The notes: generated by a model not told the origin, from the letters alone. A stretch of 64,000 nucleotides of DNA from FEN-680 sp036845225 (GCA_036845225.1 DAIUEJ010000010.1:1-64000), one strand, 5' to 3'; positions 24,659 through 33,665 are shown, counted from the stretch's first letter. Made by a program: numbers and translations.

Positions 24659-26356
24659 ATGGTGCAGGCAAAGAAAAAGGCGAAGTCGGTAACACATCTG
24701 CTCATCGAGGACGGCCTCGTGTCGCAGGAGCAACTGCTCCAGGCGCTCGAGCACAAGAAGCAGACCGGCAAGTCCCTCGCGCGCACGCTCATCGAGCTGG
24801 GCATCGTATCAGAGTCGAAGCTCACCGAGGTGCTGGCTCAGCATCTGGGGCTCGATTTCATCGACATCTCACAGTACCGCATCGACCTCACCGCGACTGC
24901 TCTCCTGGATGAGAAGATGGCCCAGCGCCACCTGACCATCCCGCTCTCTTTCGACGGCGACACCCTGGTGATCGCCATGGCGGACCCGACCAACATCTTC
25001 GCGCTCGACGACGTCAAGATGTCCACCGGCCACCAGGTCCGGCCCGTAGTGGCGACCAAGGGCGACATCGAGGATGCCATCCGCACCTACTACCGGGACA
25101 GCAGCGACTCGTCGGGAATCACCGACGTGGAGGGGCTCGACGCGGAAGGCCTGGATGACAAGGAGCTCGCGAAGGCCATCGGGAGCGCGGCGGATGACGC
25201 GCCGATGGTCAGGTTCGTGAGCTACGTCATCAACGAGGCCGTCACCGCCGGGGCCAGCGACATCCACTTCGACCCGCAGGAAAAAGAGATCGTCATCAGG
25301 TACAGGGTCGACGGCGTGCTCCACGACGTGAAGAGCCTGCCCATCAGGACCCTGCCGGCCCTCACCTCGCGCGTAAAGATCATGTCCGACCTGAACATCG
25401 CCGAGAAGAGGGTCCCGCAGGACGGCCACTACGAGAAGACCGTCAGCAGCAAACAGATCGACTTCCGTGTCGCGGTGCTGCCGACCGTCTTCGGCGAGAA
25501 GATAGTCCTTAGAATCCTCGACAAGTCCAGCATCCTGCTGCGCCTGAACGACCTCGGCTACGACGGCGAGACGCTCGAGAAGTACGAGGGCGCATTCCGC
25601 AGGCCCAACGGGGCGATCCTGGTCACGGGGCCGACCGGTAGCGGCAAGTCGACCACGCTGTACGGCACGCTGAACGTGCTGAACGATGAGACCAAGAACA
25701 TCACCACGGTCGAGGACCCGGTCGAGTACCGCCTCGCCGGCATCAACCAGATCCAGATCAACAACAAGGCGGGGCTCACGTTCTCGAGCGCGCTCCGTTC
25801 GATTCTGCGTACGTCGCCCGACATCATAATGGTCGGCGAGATCCGAGACAAAGAGACCGCGCAGATCGCCGTCGAATCGGCCTTGACGGGCCACCTTGTC
25901 TTCAGCACTCTCCACACCAACGATGCCCCCGGCGCCATCACGCGCCTCACCGAGATGGGCATCGAGCCTTTCCTCACGGCTTCAGGCATCGTGTGCGTGC
26001 TCGGGCAGAGGCTGGGGCGCCGCCTCTGTACCTGCAAGCAGGCGTACGAGCCGACCGCCGAGCTGCTCAAGAGGATCGAGTTCACCATGGATGGAAAAGA
26101 GTTGCCGACACTCTACAAGCCCAATCCCAACGGTTGCTCGCGCTGCAACGGCACCGGCTATAAGGGCAGGGTGGCGCTCGTGGAGATCATGCAGATGAGC
26201 CCCGAGATCGAGCAGTTGACCATCGAGGAAGCTTCCACCGCCGAGATCAAGAAGGTCGCCATCGCGCAGGGCATGAAGTCGATGCGCCAGGACGGATGGG
26301 ACAAGTGCCGTCAGGGAACGACGTCGATCGAAGAAGTCCTCCGAGTGGTCATCTAG
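24659..26356 (+). CDS. pilB: Type IV pilus assembly ATPase PilB/GspE
   Basis: This 565-residue secretion ATPase has an N-terminal MshEN domain (about 8-150; LLIEDGLVSQEQLLQALEHKK) and a GspE core. The core has Walker A TGPTGSGKSTT, the Asp box and a VEDPVEYRL segment, the Walker B region IIMVGEIRDKETA, and the His box STLHTNDAPGAITRL. A tetracysteine zinc site is formed by C-x-C (RRLCTC) and CSRCNGTGYKG. It powers pilin polymerisation at the inner membrane. No pilC, pilT or type IVa pilin is adjacent. It converges on a second PilB paralogue. Confidence 0.92.
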   Translation: MVQAKKKAKSVTHLLIEDGLVSQEQLLQALEHKKQTGKSLARTLIELGIVSESKLTEVLAQHLGLDFIDISQYRIDLTATALLDEKMAQRHLTIPLSFDGDTLVIAMADPTNIFALDDVKMSTGHQVRPVVATKGDIEDAIRTYYRDSSDSSGITDVEGLDAEGLDDKELAKAIGSAADDAPMVRFVSYVINEAVTAGASDIHFDPQEKEIVIRYRVDGVLHDVKSLPIRTLPALTSRVKIMSDLNIAEKRVPQDGHYEKTVSSKQIDFRVAVLPTVFGEKIVLRILDKSSILLRLNDLGYDGETLEKYEGAFRRPNGAILVTGPTGSGKSTTLYGTLNVLNDETKNITTVEDPVEYRLAGINQIQINNKAGLTFSSALRSILRTSPDIIMVGEIRDKETAQIAVESALTGHLVFSTLHTNDAPGAITRLTEMGIEPFLTASGIVCVLGQRLGRRLCTCKQAYEPTAELLKRIEFTMDGKELPTLYKPNPNGCSRCNGTGYKGRVALVEIMQMSPEIEQLTIEEASTAEIKKVAIAQGMKSMRQDGWDKCRQGTTSIEEVLRVVI

Positions 26357-26389
26357 AAGAACCCCGCTGCCGCCAGACAGACCCTTTTC

Positions 26390-28075
26390 CTACCTCGGCA
26401 CCGTCCTCTTGATCTCGTCGATGGAGGTCTCGCCGGCCAGCACTTTCTCCACGGCGTTCTGCCAGAGGGTGCGCATCCCCTGCTCGATCGCCTTCTCCTT
26501 GATGTGGCTGAGGCGCATGTCGGGTGCCATCATGTCCTTGATCTCGGGCGTCATGGGCATCGTCTCGAAAACGCCGATGCGGTGCAGGTAGCCGGAGTCG
26601 TGGCACTGCTCGCAGCCGCCGGGGTTCTTCACCGTGACCTGGCTGCCCGGCTCGAGCCCCAGCTCCTGCAGCTCGCGCGGGGTGGGGGTGTAGTCCACCG
26701 CGCACTCCGGGCACAACTGCCTCACCAGCCGCTGTGCCACGATGAGCTTAACGACCTCACGGACATAGAAGTACTCGACCCCGATCTCCATCAGCCGCAG
26801 CAGGACCTCCGGCGCGTCCGTGGTGTGCAGGGTGCTCAACAGCAGGTGGCCGGTCAGCGCTGCCTGCACCGCGGTGTGCGCCGTCTCGCTGTCCCTTATC
26901 TCGCCCACCAGGATTATGTTGGGGTCCTGGCGCAGCACCGAGCGCAGCAGCGGCGCGAAGCCGTTGTCTATCGCGTTGTTCACCGGTATCTGGTTGATGT
27001 TCTCCATGCGGTACTCGGGCGGGTCCTCGATCGTGATGATCTTCCGCTCCGTCCGGTTCAGCTTGTTGAGCATCGCGTACATGGTCGTGGTCTTGCCGCT
27101 GCCGGTGGGGCCGGTCGAGAGCACGAACCCGTAAGGCTCGTCGAGGGCCCGCATCGTGTCCAGGTCTCTGGAGGTGAAGCCCAGGTCGGTGAGCTTGATC
27201 GCGGCTTTGCCCTGGTCCAGGACGCGAAGCACCACGCCTTCTCCGTAGATGGTCGGCGTGGTCGCGACCCTGAAGTCGACGTCGGCGTTTCCGTACTTCA
27301 CGAATATCACGCCGTCCTGCGGGCGCCGCCGCTCGGCGATATCGAGGCTTGCCAGGATCTTGATCCTCGAGACCACGGAGTGGTGTTGCTCGCCCGGAAG
27401 CTGTTTGTAATCCCTGAGGATGCCGTCGAGCCGGAGGCGGACGTCCGCGTGGTCCAACTTCGGCTCTATGTGGATGTCGCTCGCGCCGATGCTTATGGCG
27501 TGGCTGAGCATGCCGTTGACGACGCGGACGATATCCGCTTCGTCCATATCGATCGCACCGGGCGGAGGCTCAGCGCGGTCGCCCTCGATGAACTGGAGCA
27601 GCTTTCCTTCACCCTGCTCTTCGACCTCGGCGCTTTCCGCCGCGCCGTAGACCACGCCCAGCGCGCTCCTGATCTCCTGCTCCGGGCACAGGACAAAATC
27701 AAGGACGAATCCCGTCTTGAACGAGATCATCTCGCTGACCTGGTCACTCAACGGGCTGCTGACCGCCACGGTCAGGTCATTGTCCCTCACGCTTACGGGC
27801 AGGGCGCAGTGCTCACGGGCTTCGTCGGCCTCGAGGAGCTTTGCCACTTCGGGGACTATCGCCTCAGGGTTGAGCTTGACCCTGGGGGCTCCCATGAAGG
27901 AGGCCAGCGAGTCGAGCACCTGGTCGCTGGTGACGAAACCGGAGTGGACCAGCGCGTCGGTGGCGCTCGAGCCTTCCTGTTTCGCCGCTTCGAGCGCCTC
28001 ATGGAGCTGGGCCCCGGTTATAAGTCCCTGTTCGACGAGCGCGTTCAGAAAACTTTCGTCGTAGCTTTTTGCCAC
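26390..28075 (-). CDS. Second PilB/GspE-type ATPase
   Basis: This 561-residue paralogue has an MshEN domain (FLNALVEQGLITGAQLHEALE), Walker A TGPTGSGKTTT, IEDPPEYRM, Walker B-type IILVGEIRDSETA, STLHTTDAPEVLLRL, and the zinc site RQLCPEC...CEQCHDSGY. GTG at 28075 is chosen because homology starts there and GAGGTGCCAG precedes it; upstream reading is shadow of the TadG gene. It faces away from the first pilB, 34 bases apart at their 3' ends. Which pilus each serves is unknown. Confidence 0.9.
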   Translation of the reverse strand: MAKSYDESFLNALVEQGLITGAQLHEALEAAKQEGSSATDALVHSGFVTSDQVLDSLASFMGAPRVKLNPEAIVPEVAKLLEADEAREHCALPVSVRDNDLTVAVSSPLSDQVSEMISFKTGFVLDFVLCPEQEIRSALGVVYGAAESAEVEEQGEGKLLQFIEGDRAEPPPGAIDMDEADIVRVVNGMLSHAISIGASDIHIEPKLDHADVRLRLDGILRDYKQLPGEQHHSVVSRIKILASLDIAERRRPQDGVIFVKYGNADVDFRVATTPTIYGEGVVLRVLDQGKAAIKLTDLGFTSRDLDTMRALDEPYGFVLSTGPTGSGKTTTMYAMLNKLNRTERKIITIEDPPEYRMENINQIPVNNAIDNGFAPLLRSVLRQDPNIILVGEIRDSETAHTAVQAALTGHLLLSTLHTTDAPEVLLRLMEIGVEYFYVREVVKLIVAQRLVRQLCPECAVDYTPTPRELQELGLEPGSQVTVKNPGGCEQCHDSGYLHRIGVFETMPMTPEIKDMMAPDMRLSHIKEKAIEQGMRTLWQNAVEKVLAGETSIDEIKRTVPR

Positions 28076-28238
28076 CTGGCACCTCACGGGTCTCGTAGCG
28101 GAGCGCGGCGGAGCGCGCCCGCCTGGCCGGTTGCCCCGCGGCCTCAGTAACGAGACGGCATCACGGGACAAAGAAGAGTCAAGACATAATACTATGCGGA
28201 GGTCGCGCTTCAAAACCGTCAGAAGGCGGGGCCGGCGC

Positions 28239-29108
28239 TCACAGGATGCGCCTGCAGGCGGAGACGTCCGACCTGCTCGAAAGCGGTGATACTTTGACCA
28301 CGTCGCCGGTGTGCGGAGCGTGGATGAACCAGCCGCCACCGAGGTAGATGCCGACGTGCGCGTTCCCGCGGAAGAACACCAGGTCGCCGGTCGCGAGCTC
28401 TGAGGTTGAGACCGCGCGCCCGCAGAAGACCTGCGAGAAAGTGACCCGAGGCAGGCAGACGCCGATCTGCGCATACACGTAGCAGACGAGGCCGCTGCAA
28501 TCGAAAGCGTCAGGGCCTGTGGCGCCCCATACGTATGGCTGCCCGAGGTGCTGGAGCGCCAACAGCACGACCATCGTTGCCGCGCCGGGGACATCTCTTG
28601 CGTGCCCGTTGGCGAGCAAGCCCTTGAGGGTATTGAGCAGAGTAGGGTCGGCCGTGTACCAGATGCTGCCGCTCGCGAGGAGGGCTTCCATGTCGACTTC
28701 CGCCGCGGCTATGGCCGTGACCTTGTCCGCGCCGATGCCCAGCCTACGGAGGATCAGTGACGGTGGCTTCACCGAGGCACGCACCTCCACCCGCTGGCCG
28801 CCGTCCGTGACCTTCACCGTCTCCAGAGTGCCTCCGTTCGCGGATGCATACCTGCGCGCGGCAGGCTCGGGCCCGGCGCCGGTCGCGAACAGCGGGAAGG
28901 ACTCCTGCACCGCCGCAAGCGCCGCGGCATCCGCGGCATCCTGCGCCTGGTGCCGCGCGGATAGATACATACCGACGTCGCCGGTGAAAAGGCACAGTAC
29001 GGCAACGAGCGCCACGCAACCCATCGCCGCGATGCTGACTCCGCCGGTTTCATCCCGCATGCAGAAGCGCCGCACCGCTTTCCGGCGCGGCGCGTGCGTA
29101 CGCCGCAT
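28239..29108 (-). CDS. TadG-like pilus-assembly protein fused to NlpC/P60 endopeptidase
   Basis: This 289-residue protein joins two modules. Residues about 20-130 are a TadE/G-like pseudopilin region: GGVSIAAMGCVALVAVLCLF transmembrane helix, then QDAADAAALAAVQ and TVTDGG-type strands. Residues about 165-289 are an NlpC/P60 peptidase with catalytic DCSGLV, GDLVFF, HVGIYLGGG and a second His in FIHAP. Such peptidases cut gamma-D-Glu-diamino acid bonds in peptidoglycan. ATG at 29108 overlaps the TadE stop (TGATG). The fusion would couple wall opening to Tad pilus assembly. Confidence 0.85.
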   Translation of the reverse strand: MRRTHAPRRKAVRRFCMRDETGGVSIAAMGCVALVAVLCLFTGDVGMYLSARHQAQDAADAAALAAVQESFPLFATGAGPEPAARRYASANGGTLETVKVTDGGQRVEVRASVKPPSLILRRLGIGADKVTAIAAAEVDMEALLASGSIWYTADPTLLNTLKGLLANGHARDVPGAATMVVLLALQHLGQPYVWGATGPDAFDCSGLVCYVYAQIGVCLPRVTFSQVFCGRAVSTSELATGDLVFFRGNAHVGIYLGGGWFIHAPHTGDVVKVSPLSSRSDVSACRRIL

Positions 29109-29521
29109 CACTGCGAGCCTCTCTCGAGTGCCATGGTCGTCGACCGTTTGAAGGAAAGCCGCGATATCAGGCGTTCCAGGCCGGGGAGGAGCAGGGGCAT
29201 CCTGTAGGCGACCGTCACGACCACCGGCGAGCCCTTGGCTCGCCCCTCGGGGAAAGACACCTCGACCTCGGGGCCCGTGCCCGGGAGGCCCCCCGCGGCG
29301 GACATTGCGGCCTTGCGAGCGGCATCGGTGTCGTTGGTCTCCGCGCCGCGCCTGGCGCCTTCGCGGCTGGCCGACGTCACGACGAGATAGCAGTTCAACG
29401 AGAGCGCGACCTGGCACACGACCAGGGTGATCAAAAGTAGGACTGGCAGTACGAGCGCGAACTCGACCGCCGCCTGGCCATGTTCACCCCTCGTGGGCTT
29501 CCGGGCCTGGCGCGGCTCCAT
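29108..29521 (-). CDS. TadE-like pseudopilin
   Basis: This 137-residue TadE-type protein has a short basic N terminus with GEHGQAAVEFALVLPVLLLI (the TadE motif, E at position 5 of the hydrophobic segment), one transmembrane helix and an exported beta-rich tail with TSASREGARRGA. TadE-type proteins are minor pseudopilins needed for Flp pilus formation. AGGAGG at 29537-29532 precedes both a TTG (29524) and this ATG. Overlaps the TadG/NlpC gene. Confidence 0.85.
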   Translation of the reverse strand: MEPRQARKPTRGEHGQAAVEFALVLPVLLLITLVVCQVALSLNCYLVVTSASREGARRGAETNDTDAARKAAMSAAGGLPGTGPEVEVSFPEGRAKGSPVVVTVAYRMPLLLPGLERLISRLSFKRSTTMALERGSQ

Positions 29522-29536
29522 CAAGAAAAGCGCCTC

Positions 29537-30049
29537 CTAGATGAACGAGTAGATCACGGTCGCGCCTACGAGCCCGACGGAGAGCGGCACCGCGTAGGGT
29601 ATCCTCACGGGGTCTTGCGGACTCAGGGCGTTCGACAGCCGCCACCCGGCCGCTCCCAGGAGCAGGAGCCTGCCATGCAGGTCGCGGAGCGACCGGGCAC
29701 GCCGCGCTATCGCGATAAGCGCCAGCACCCCGCCGACCGCTGCGCCGATAAGGAAACCCGGCCAGAGCAGCCTCCATCCCGTGATGGCGCCGGCGGCCGC
29801 CAGGAACTTCACGTCGCCGCCACCGACCATGCGGAGCGCGAACGGCAGCAGCAGGATCGCAAGGCCGAGCAGCGCACCGGCCAGGCTCGACGCCAGGCCC
29901 GCCAGGCCGGCTCTGACCGTGGAGATGCAGACACCTGCGGCCAGGCCTGAGGCGTTGAGCCAGTTTGGTATCCGGCCGGAGCGTACGTCGGCGGATACGG
30001 CCCCTGCGCACAGCAGCGACAACGGAAGAAGGACCGAGAGCGCTCTCAA
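29537..30049 (-). CDS. A24 prepilin peptidase TadV/CpaA
   Basis: This 170-residue membrane aspartic protease matures Flp pilin. It has the first catalytic Asp in DVRSGRIPN (residue about 21) and the GxGD-type motif GGGDVK with the second Asp near residue 78, spread over several hydrophobic helices. The length is typical of the short Tad-type peptidases without the N-terminal methylase domain. TTG at 30049 lies 11 bases after the pilin stop. Confidence 0.88.
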   Translation of the reverse strand: MRALSVLLPLSLLCAGAVSADVRSGRIPNWLNASGLAAGVCISTVRAGLAGLASSLAGALLGLAILLLPFALRMVGGGDVKFLAAAGAITGWRLLWPGFLIGAAVGGVLALIAIARRARSLRDLHGRLLLLGAAGWRLSNALSPQDPVRIPYAVPLSVGLVGATVIYSFI

Positions 30050-30059
30050 GACGCCTCGA

Positions 30060-30236
30060 TCAGAAGCCGTTGGTCAGCTTGGAGAAGATCTTCGAGAAGA
30101 AGTCCTTTACCGCTTTGCCTCCCGCCGCCCATGCGATCAGCGCGCTGGCGACGGCCGCCGCGCCAAGGATCACGAGAGCGTATTCGGCAGTGGTCTGCGC
30201 GTCCTCTTCGTAGATGAGTCGCTCGATCTCGCCCAT
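30060..30236 (-). CDS. flp: Flp-type pilin (DUF4244-like)
   Basis: This 58-residue pilin has MGEIERLIYEEDAQTTAEYA, where the TTAEYALVIL segment holds the conserved Glu-Tyr of Flp pilins and the cleavage region. One hydrophobic helix (ALVILGAAAVASALIAWAA) and a KAVKDFFSKIFSKL tail complete it. ATG at 30236 follows GAGGAGGTATGAC. It heads the operon flp-tadV-tadE-tadG/nlpC and has a clear promoter at 30365-30393. It is the major structural subunit of the Tad pilus. Confidence 0.9.
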   Translation of the reverse strand: MGEIERLIYEEDAQTTAEYALVILGAAAVASALIAWAAGGKAVKDFFSKIFSKLTNGF

Positions 30237-30364
30237 GTCATACCTCCTCTGAAAGTGGACCGAAGCTGTTGCCGTATCGCCGCGTGAGCCACCGGCGCGC
30301 CTCGCGACAGACGCAGGGACTCACGCCCTTTGGAGAGGTGGGAGAAGAACAGCAGTACAACCAA

Positions 30365-30393
30365 ATGGTAGCATCGGCGACTCAGCAAGTCAA
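30365..30393 (-). promoter_or_regulatory. Promoter of the flp-tadV-tadE-tadG operon
   Basis: Minus strand TTGACT (30393-30388), 17 bases, TACCAT (30370-30365), with TGC just before the -10 (extended -10 character). About 120 bases of untranslated leader separate it from the pilin start. Confidence 0.65.
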
Positions 30394-30473
30394 GCAAAAA
30401 TGCCGAGCCGGCCGGAAACCGTAACCATTTGAGCACAGGCGCGTCTAAGCGTTTGAGGAAAGGATCTCAGAAG

Positions 30474-30665
30474 ATGCACCAGATCAAAGACGCGCAGCAT
30501 CCTGGAGCCGAAACCGCGAGACAACATTGGAACCTGCACGCCGCTGCGTTTATCGCCGGGCTGAGGATCGTGAGAGGGCTGGAGAACGCTTTCGCCCGCG
30601 GCGCCGGAACACGAAGTCGCAAAGCACAGGTGCTCGACACGGTCACCTCGTTGCCCGGCCGGTGA
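30474..30665 (+). CDS. Possible small protein, unknown
   Basis: A 63-codon frame starts at ATG 30474 with GAGGAAAGG about ten bases upstream and ends at TGA. The product (GAETARQHWNLHAAAFIAGLRIVRGLENAF...) is basic and helical with no recognised family. It is the only plausible content on the plus strand of the 30237-30671 gap apart from the flp promoter; it may be chance. Confidence 0.25.
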   Translation: MHQIKDAQHPGAETARQHWNLHAAAFIAGLRIVRGLENAFARGAGTRSRKAQVLDTVTSLPGR

Positions 30666-30671
30666 CTCCCG

Positions 30672-32054
30672 TCACTTGATGCCGGATATCGAGAGGAGTT
30701 CGTCGAGTATCTTCTGGCCGGGGTTACCCGCGGCCACGACAGGCTGGCACCAGTCCTGTATCACGTAGGGGATGAACTCCAGACCCGTGAGCATCGTCCC
30801 GCTGTAGCTGCACTTCATTATCAATCCCTCGCGCGTGTAGTCGTGCTGCATCTGGTCGAAGATGAAGTTGCCGAGGGAATACGCGATCAGCTTGCCGTTG
30901 TACATCTCTATCGACTGGATGCAGTGCGGGTGGCCGCCTATCACCAGGTCGGCTCCCGCGTCGCACGCCAGGTGCGCCATGTTTCGCTCTGAGGCCGACG
31001 GCTGGTGTTTGTACTCCTCGCTCCAGTGGAAGCACGCGACCACGAAGTGGCCCTCGCTCTTCGCCTGCCGGACCGACGAGGAGACCATTGCCATGTCATC
31101 GGCGTTGTCCTTGGCCCACGGTTTCATCCGGATCCAGGAGACCCCCGGCCTGGTCGCCGTCGCGTTCAAGCTGCCGATGATCGTGTTGTAGTCCAGGAAA
31201 GCGAAGCTGGTCCCGCCCGCCTCCACGACCGCCGGGGCACGGGCCTCGTTGACGTTCATGCCCCCGCCGACGTATGCGATGCCGTTGTTCTTCAGCAGCG
31301 CGAGCGTGTCGGTGAAAGCGTTGAGGCCGAAGTTCGTGCTGTGGTTGTTTGCCAGCGAGACTATGTCGATGCCGAGCATCTTCAGTCCTTGCACGGTGCT
31401 GCTCGGGGCGATGAAAGCCATGCCCTTGTGGGGCGGCTTGACCCGGTCGGAAAGCGGAGCCTCGAGGTCGGCGTAGACCACGTCCGCTCCTTTCACCACC
31501 GGGGCGATCTTGCCGAACGGGTATGCGACCCCGTGGATCTCCATCATCTTTGCCACAGTCCGCCCCGGGATTATGTCGCCGACGGCTGTGACGCTCACCC
31601 GTTGCTGCGTCTCGTGGTAGCCGTCCAGGAATCTGGAGAGCCTCGAGACCGTGTCGTCTTTCCCCTCGCAAGACAGCCAGTAGTCTTTCGGTGGGCGCAG
31701 GACCACTGTCCTGGCCCCTGCCTTCAGCACGAGGGCGGGCACCGGATGCACCTCGACCGCGCTGCGGCCGTCCACTTTTTGCGCGCCCAGGACGAGCCCG
31801 GCGTCGGGGCTGGAGGCATACGTCACCGCCGGGTCCGGGTGCGCCTTCATGAACGCGTCCACGATCGGCTTGCAGTCGGCCTGCGCCTCCAGCGAGATAT
31901 ATATGGTGTGCGACCTGGCCTGCACGCTCTGCCGGTACAGGTAGGTGCCCGCGAGCGTGAGGGCGACGAGCGCCACGATCGAGACGCTTGCTATGACCGC
32001 TACCCGCTCGGACGTGGGCATGCGCCGCCGCCCCGCAGGCTTTCTTCTCGCCAT
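30672..32054 (-). CDS. CapA family metallophosphatase-like protein (PGA_cap)
   Basis: This 460-residue protein has an N-terminal transmembrane helix (about 18-40), then an exported PGA_cap domain from about 150. Motifs are VTAVGDIIPGRTV, YADLEAPLSD, SLANNHSTNFG, FHWSEEYKHQPS and DLVIGGHPHCIQ, the metal and active-site signatures of CapA/PgsA relatives linked to poly-gamma-glutamate or other surface polymers. ATG at 32054 is chosen because CTGGAGTGAA precedes it. The first 130 exported residues are lineage-specific. No capB/capC nearby, so a polymer role is uncertain. Confidence 0.85.
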   Translation of the reverse strand: MARRKPAGRRRMPTSERVAVIASVSIVALVALTLAGTYLYRQSVQARSHTIYISLEAQADCKPIVDAFMKAHPDPAVTYASSPDAGLVLGAQKVDGRSAVEVHPVPALVLKAGARTVVLRPPKDYWLSCEGKDDTVSRLSRFLDGYHETQQRVSVTAVGDIIPGRTVAKMMEIHGVAYPFGKIAPVVKGADVVYADLEAPLSDRVKPPHKGMAFIAPSSTVQGLKMLGIDIVSLANNHSTNFGLNAFTDTLALLKNNGIAYVGGGMNVNEARAPAVVEAGGTSFAFLDYNTIIGSLNATATRPGVSWIRMKPWAKDNADDMAMVSSSVRQAKSEGHFVVACFHWSEEYKHQPSASERNMAHLACDAGADLVIGGHPHCIQSIEMYNGKLIAYSLGNFIFDQMQHDYTREGLIMKCSYSGTMLTGLEFIPYVIQDWCQPVVAAGNPGQKILDELLSISGIK

Positions 32055-32242
32055 TTCACTCCAGAGGATCAAAAGATTGCCCTGCTGTGTAAAGTATTCT
32101 CCGAGAGACCTCTCAACTCATTTCTGCCGGTGTTTCCGGGCCCGGCGGTTGAATACCAGTTGAACGCCGTACGCGTTATATTTGGAGGGAGCAGGGCACT
32201 CAAGCGCCCGAGGGGGCTCGGGACACAGCGCTGGGGGAGTAG

Positions 32243-32755
32243 ATGCGGTACCGGATCGGGTTCGTCACGGTTGTGGTTCTGGCGTGCGCCGCCGCTACTG
32301 CACTCGTGATGCTCCTGGCCGCCGGCCCCATTCTCGCATCCGACGATTACCAGCAGATCAACGCCGACGGCTTCGGCTCGGGCGCCGCAATAGGCGAAAT
32401 CACCTGCTCGGCGGTCTGGAACGGCCTGGTCTACTTCGGGACGCGCAACAGCTCTGGTGGCTGCAACATCTGGCGCTACGACGGCGGGTCCTGGAGCTAG
32501 TTCGTCAGCGACGGTTTCGGGGACCCCAACAACACGGCCGTCACCTGCATGCTCTATTACTCCAACTCGTTGTACGTCGGGACCGAGAACCTCGTGCGGC
32601 GGTCCTTCAACATGGGCGACGCCCTCGGTGGGGACACCAGAGCCGCGATAGTCGTCCGCTGCCTCACCAGCCGAAAGAAGATCCTGGTGGAACGTTCGAT
32701 GTACTGGAACAGCAGAGGCGCGGGCACGGACACAATTGGGGGCTACTCCGACTAG
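32243..32755 (+). pseudogene. Decayed surface protein gene: signal peptide, propeller start and C-terminal repeat
   Basis: ATG at 32243 (after a GCTGGGGGAG site) starts a signal peptide and a kelch-like segment (VWNGLVYFGTRNSSGGCNIWRYDGGSWS). An in-frame TAG at 32498-32500 interrupts it. The same frame then continues (FVSDGFGDPNNTAVTCMLYYSNSLYVGTEN-type, still propeller-like) and jumps to an unrelated repeat end, RSFNMGD...VERSMYWNSRGAGTDTIGG, closing at TAG 32753-32755. The repeat end is near-identical to that at 33170-33260. One nonsense mutation plus an internal deletion explain it. Confidence 0.7.
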
Positions 32756-32945
32756 TGTCGCGTCAACTCTCAATTGTCGGGTAAAGCCGCGATAGCTTTA
32801 TCCGGGCATCCTCGGTTGTAAACTGCCAGTTGACCTTGGCGTTCTTGTTGTTTCTGTGCTCTTGCCATGCCCGCACTTCTCTTCGGACAACATCAATATC
32901 GTCGATCCTTCCTGCCACGACTCGGTCGGCATGGACGCCCCACAC
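32756..32945 (-). mobile_element. IS630-family transposase remnant (C terminus and one end)
   Basis: On the minus strand the frame ending at 32763 encodes RREVRAWQEHRNNKNAKVNW followed by QFTTEDARIKLSRLYPTIES, which is the conserved C terminus of IS630-type transposases. The rest of the transposase is missing. The sequence right after the transposase stop (TTGACGCGACACTA on the minus strand, 32771-32754) probably is the terminal repeat, ending at a TA as IS630 targets do. The scrap separates two copies of the same surface-protein repeat. Confidence 0.7.
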
Positions 32946-33260
32946 ATGAGCTTCTACCTGCCGGACGGCGAGACGTACAACGGGACCGAGACCTGGACCC
33001 TGGTACAGAACCCGAACTCGAGACCCGTCCAGGTCGAGATAAGCTACCTCTGCGCCAACGGCGTGGGCAACGTGGTCTTCACGGCGACCATCGGGGCGAA
33101 CTCGCGCCAGTCGTTCAGCATGGGGGATAAACTGCCTGCCGGCCGCGCCTCGGTCATGGTCAAGAGCAAGACCGCCGGCCTGCGCATCATGGTCGAGCGC
33201 TCGATGTACTGGAACAGCCGCGGAGCGGGAACTGACACCATTGGAGGCTACTCGGACTGA
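32946..33260 (+). pseudogene. Orphan C-terminal repeat of a surface protein
   Basis: About 104 codons encode one extracellular repeat: FYLPDGETYNGTETWTLVQN, a beta-rich middle with Arg/Lys and SFSMGDKLPAG, and the closing MVERSMYWNSRGAGTDTIGG. This repeat type is common in large secreted proteins of actinobacterial anaerobes. No start, signal peptide or ribosome site belongs to it, and it begins directly next to the IS630 scrap, so it is the tail of a broken gene. The final 90 bases are nearly the same as 32660-32755. Confidence 0.65.
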
Positions 33261-33270
33261 TTTGACTCTC

Positions 33271-33384
33271 GGGGCCAGGTCCTTATTCTAAAGTCGAAAG
33301 CGCCAACTTGATGCACCACTGGGGTCAGGCACCGGTGGTGCATCGTCACAAATCCAGTGACTTAAGAAAAAGGACCTGACCCCC
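33271..33384. repeat. Composite nested palindrome, copy of the intergenic repeat family
   Basis: Outer arms GGGGCCAGGTCCTT (33271-33284) and AAGGACCTGACCCC (33370-33383) pair with one mismatch. Inside, GATGCACCA (33310-33318) and TGGTGCATC (33336-33344) pair perfectly around GGGGTCAGGCACCGG. Two elements appear nested. The core GGGGTCAGGCACC links it to the other palindromes. The remaining gap 33385-33665 holds an A-rich stretch and no gene I can support. Confidence 0.75.
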
Positions 33385-33665
33385 AAAAGTTAAGCCCAAA
33401 AAAAATTCAAGAAATTTTCATTTCGGCAGGAGGAGCAGGGGACGCGAAGAATAGTGTGGTTGCGTTCATCGTTCAATGAAAACTGAAGAGAGCAGATAAG
33501 TCCCAGGTGGGGCAGCCGTAGATACCTCGCGGCAAGTCAGTTCGGTAGGAGCCGTCCCGGGTGAGGCGGACCGTCACCATCAGCGATCCGGGAGCACGTT
33601 GATGGGGCCGAGGTGGGTTTTGGTGAAGAGGTCGGGTTGTCCCACCTGTTCTTTGTGCCCGTTTG

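Noticed and set aside
32498..32500. In-frame TAG as a possible pyrrolysine codon
   Set aside because: TAG is used as an ordinary stop by many genes here, and the surrounding gene shows other signs of decay.
33480..33640. Short minus-strand frames that look like the end of a gene near the nested palindrome
   Set aside because: No recognisable family, no start and no continuation upstream; probably chance.
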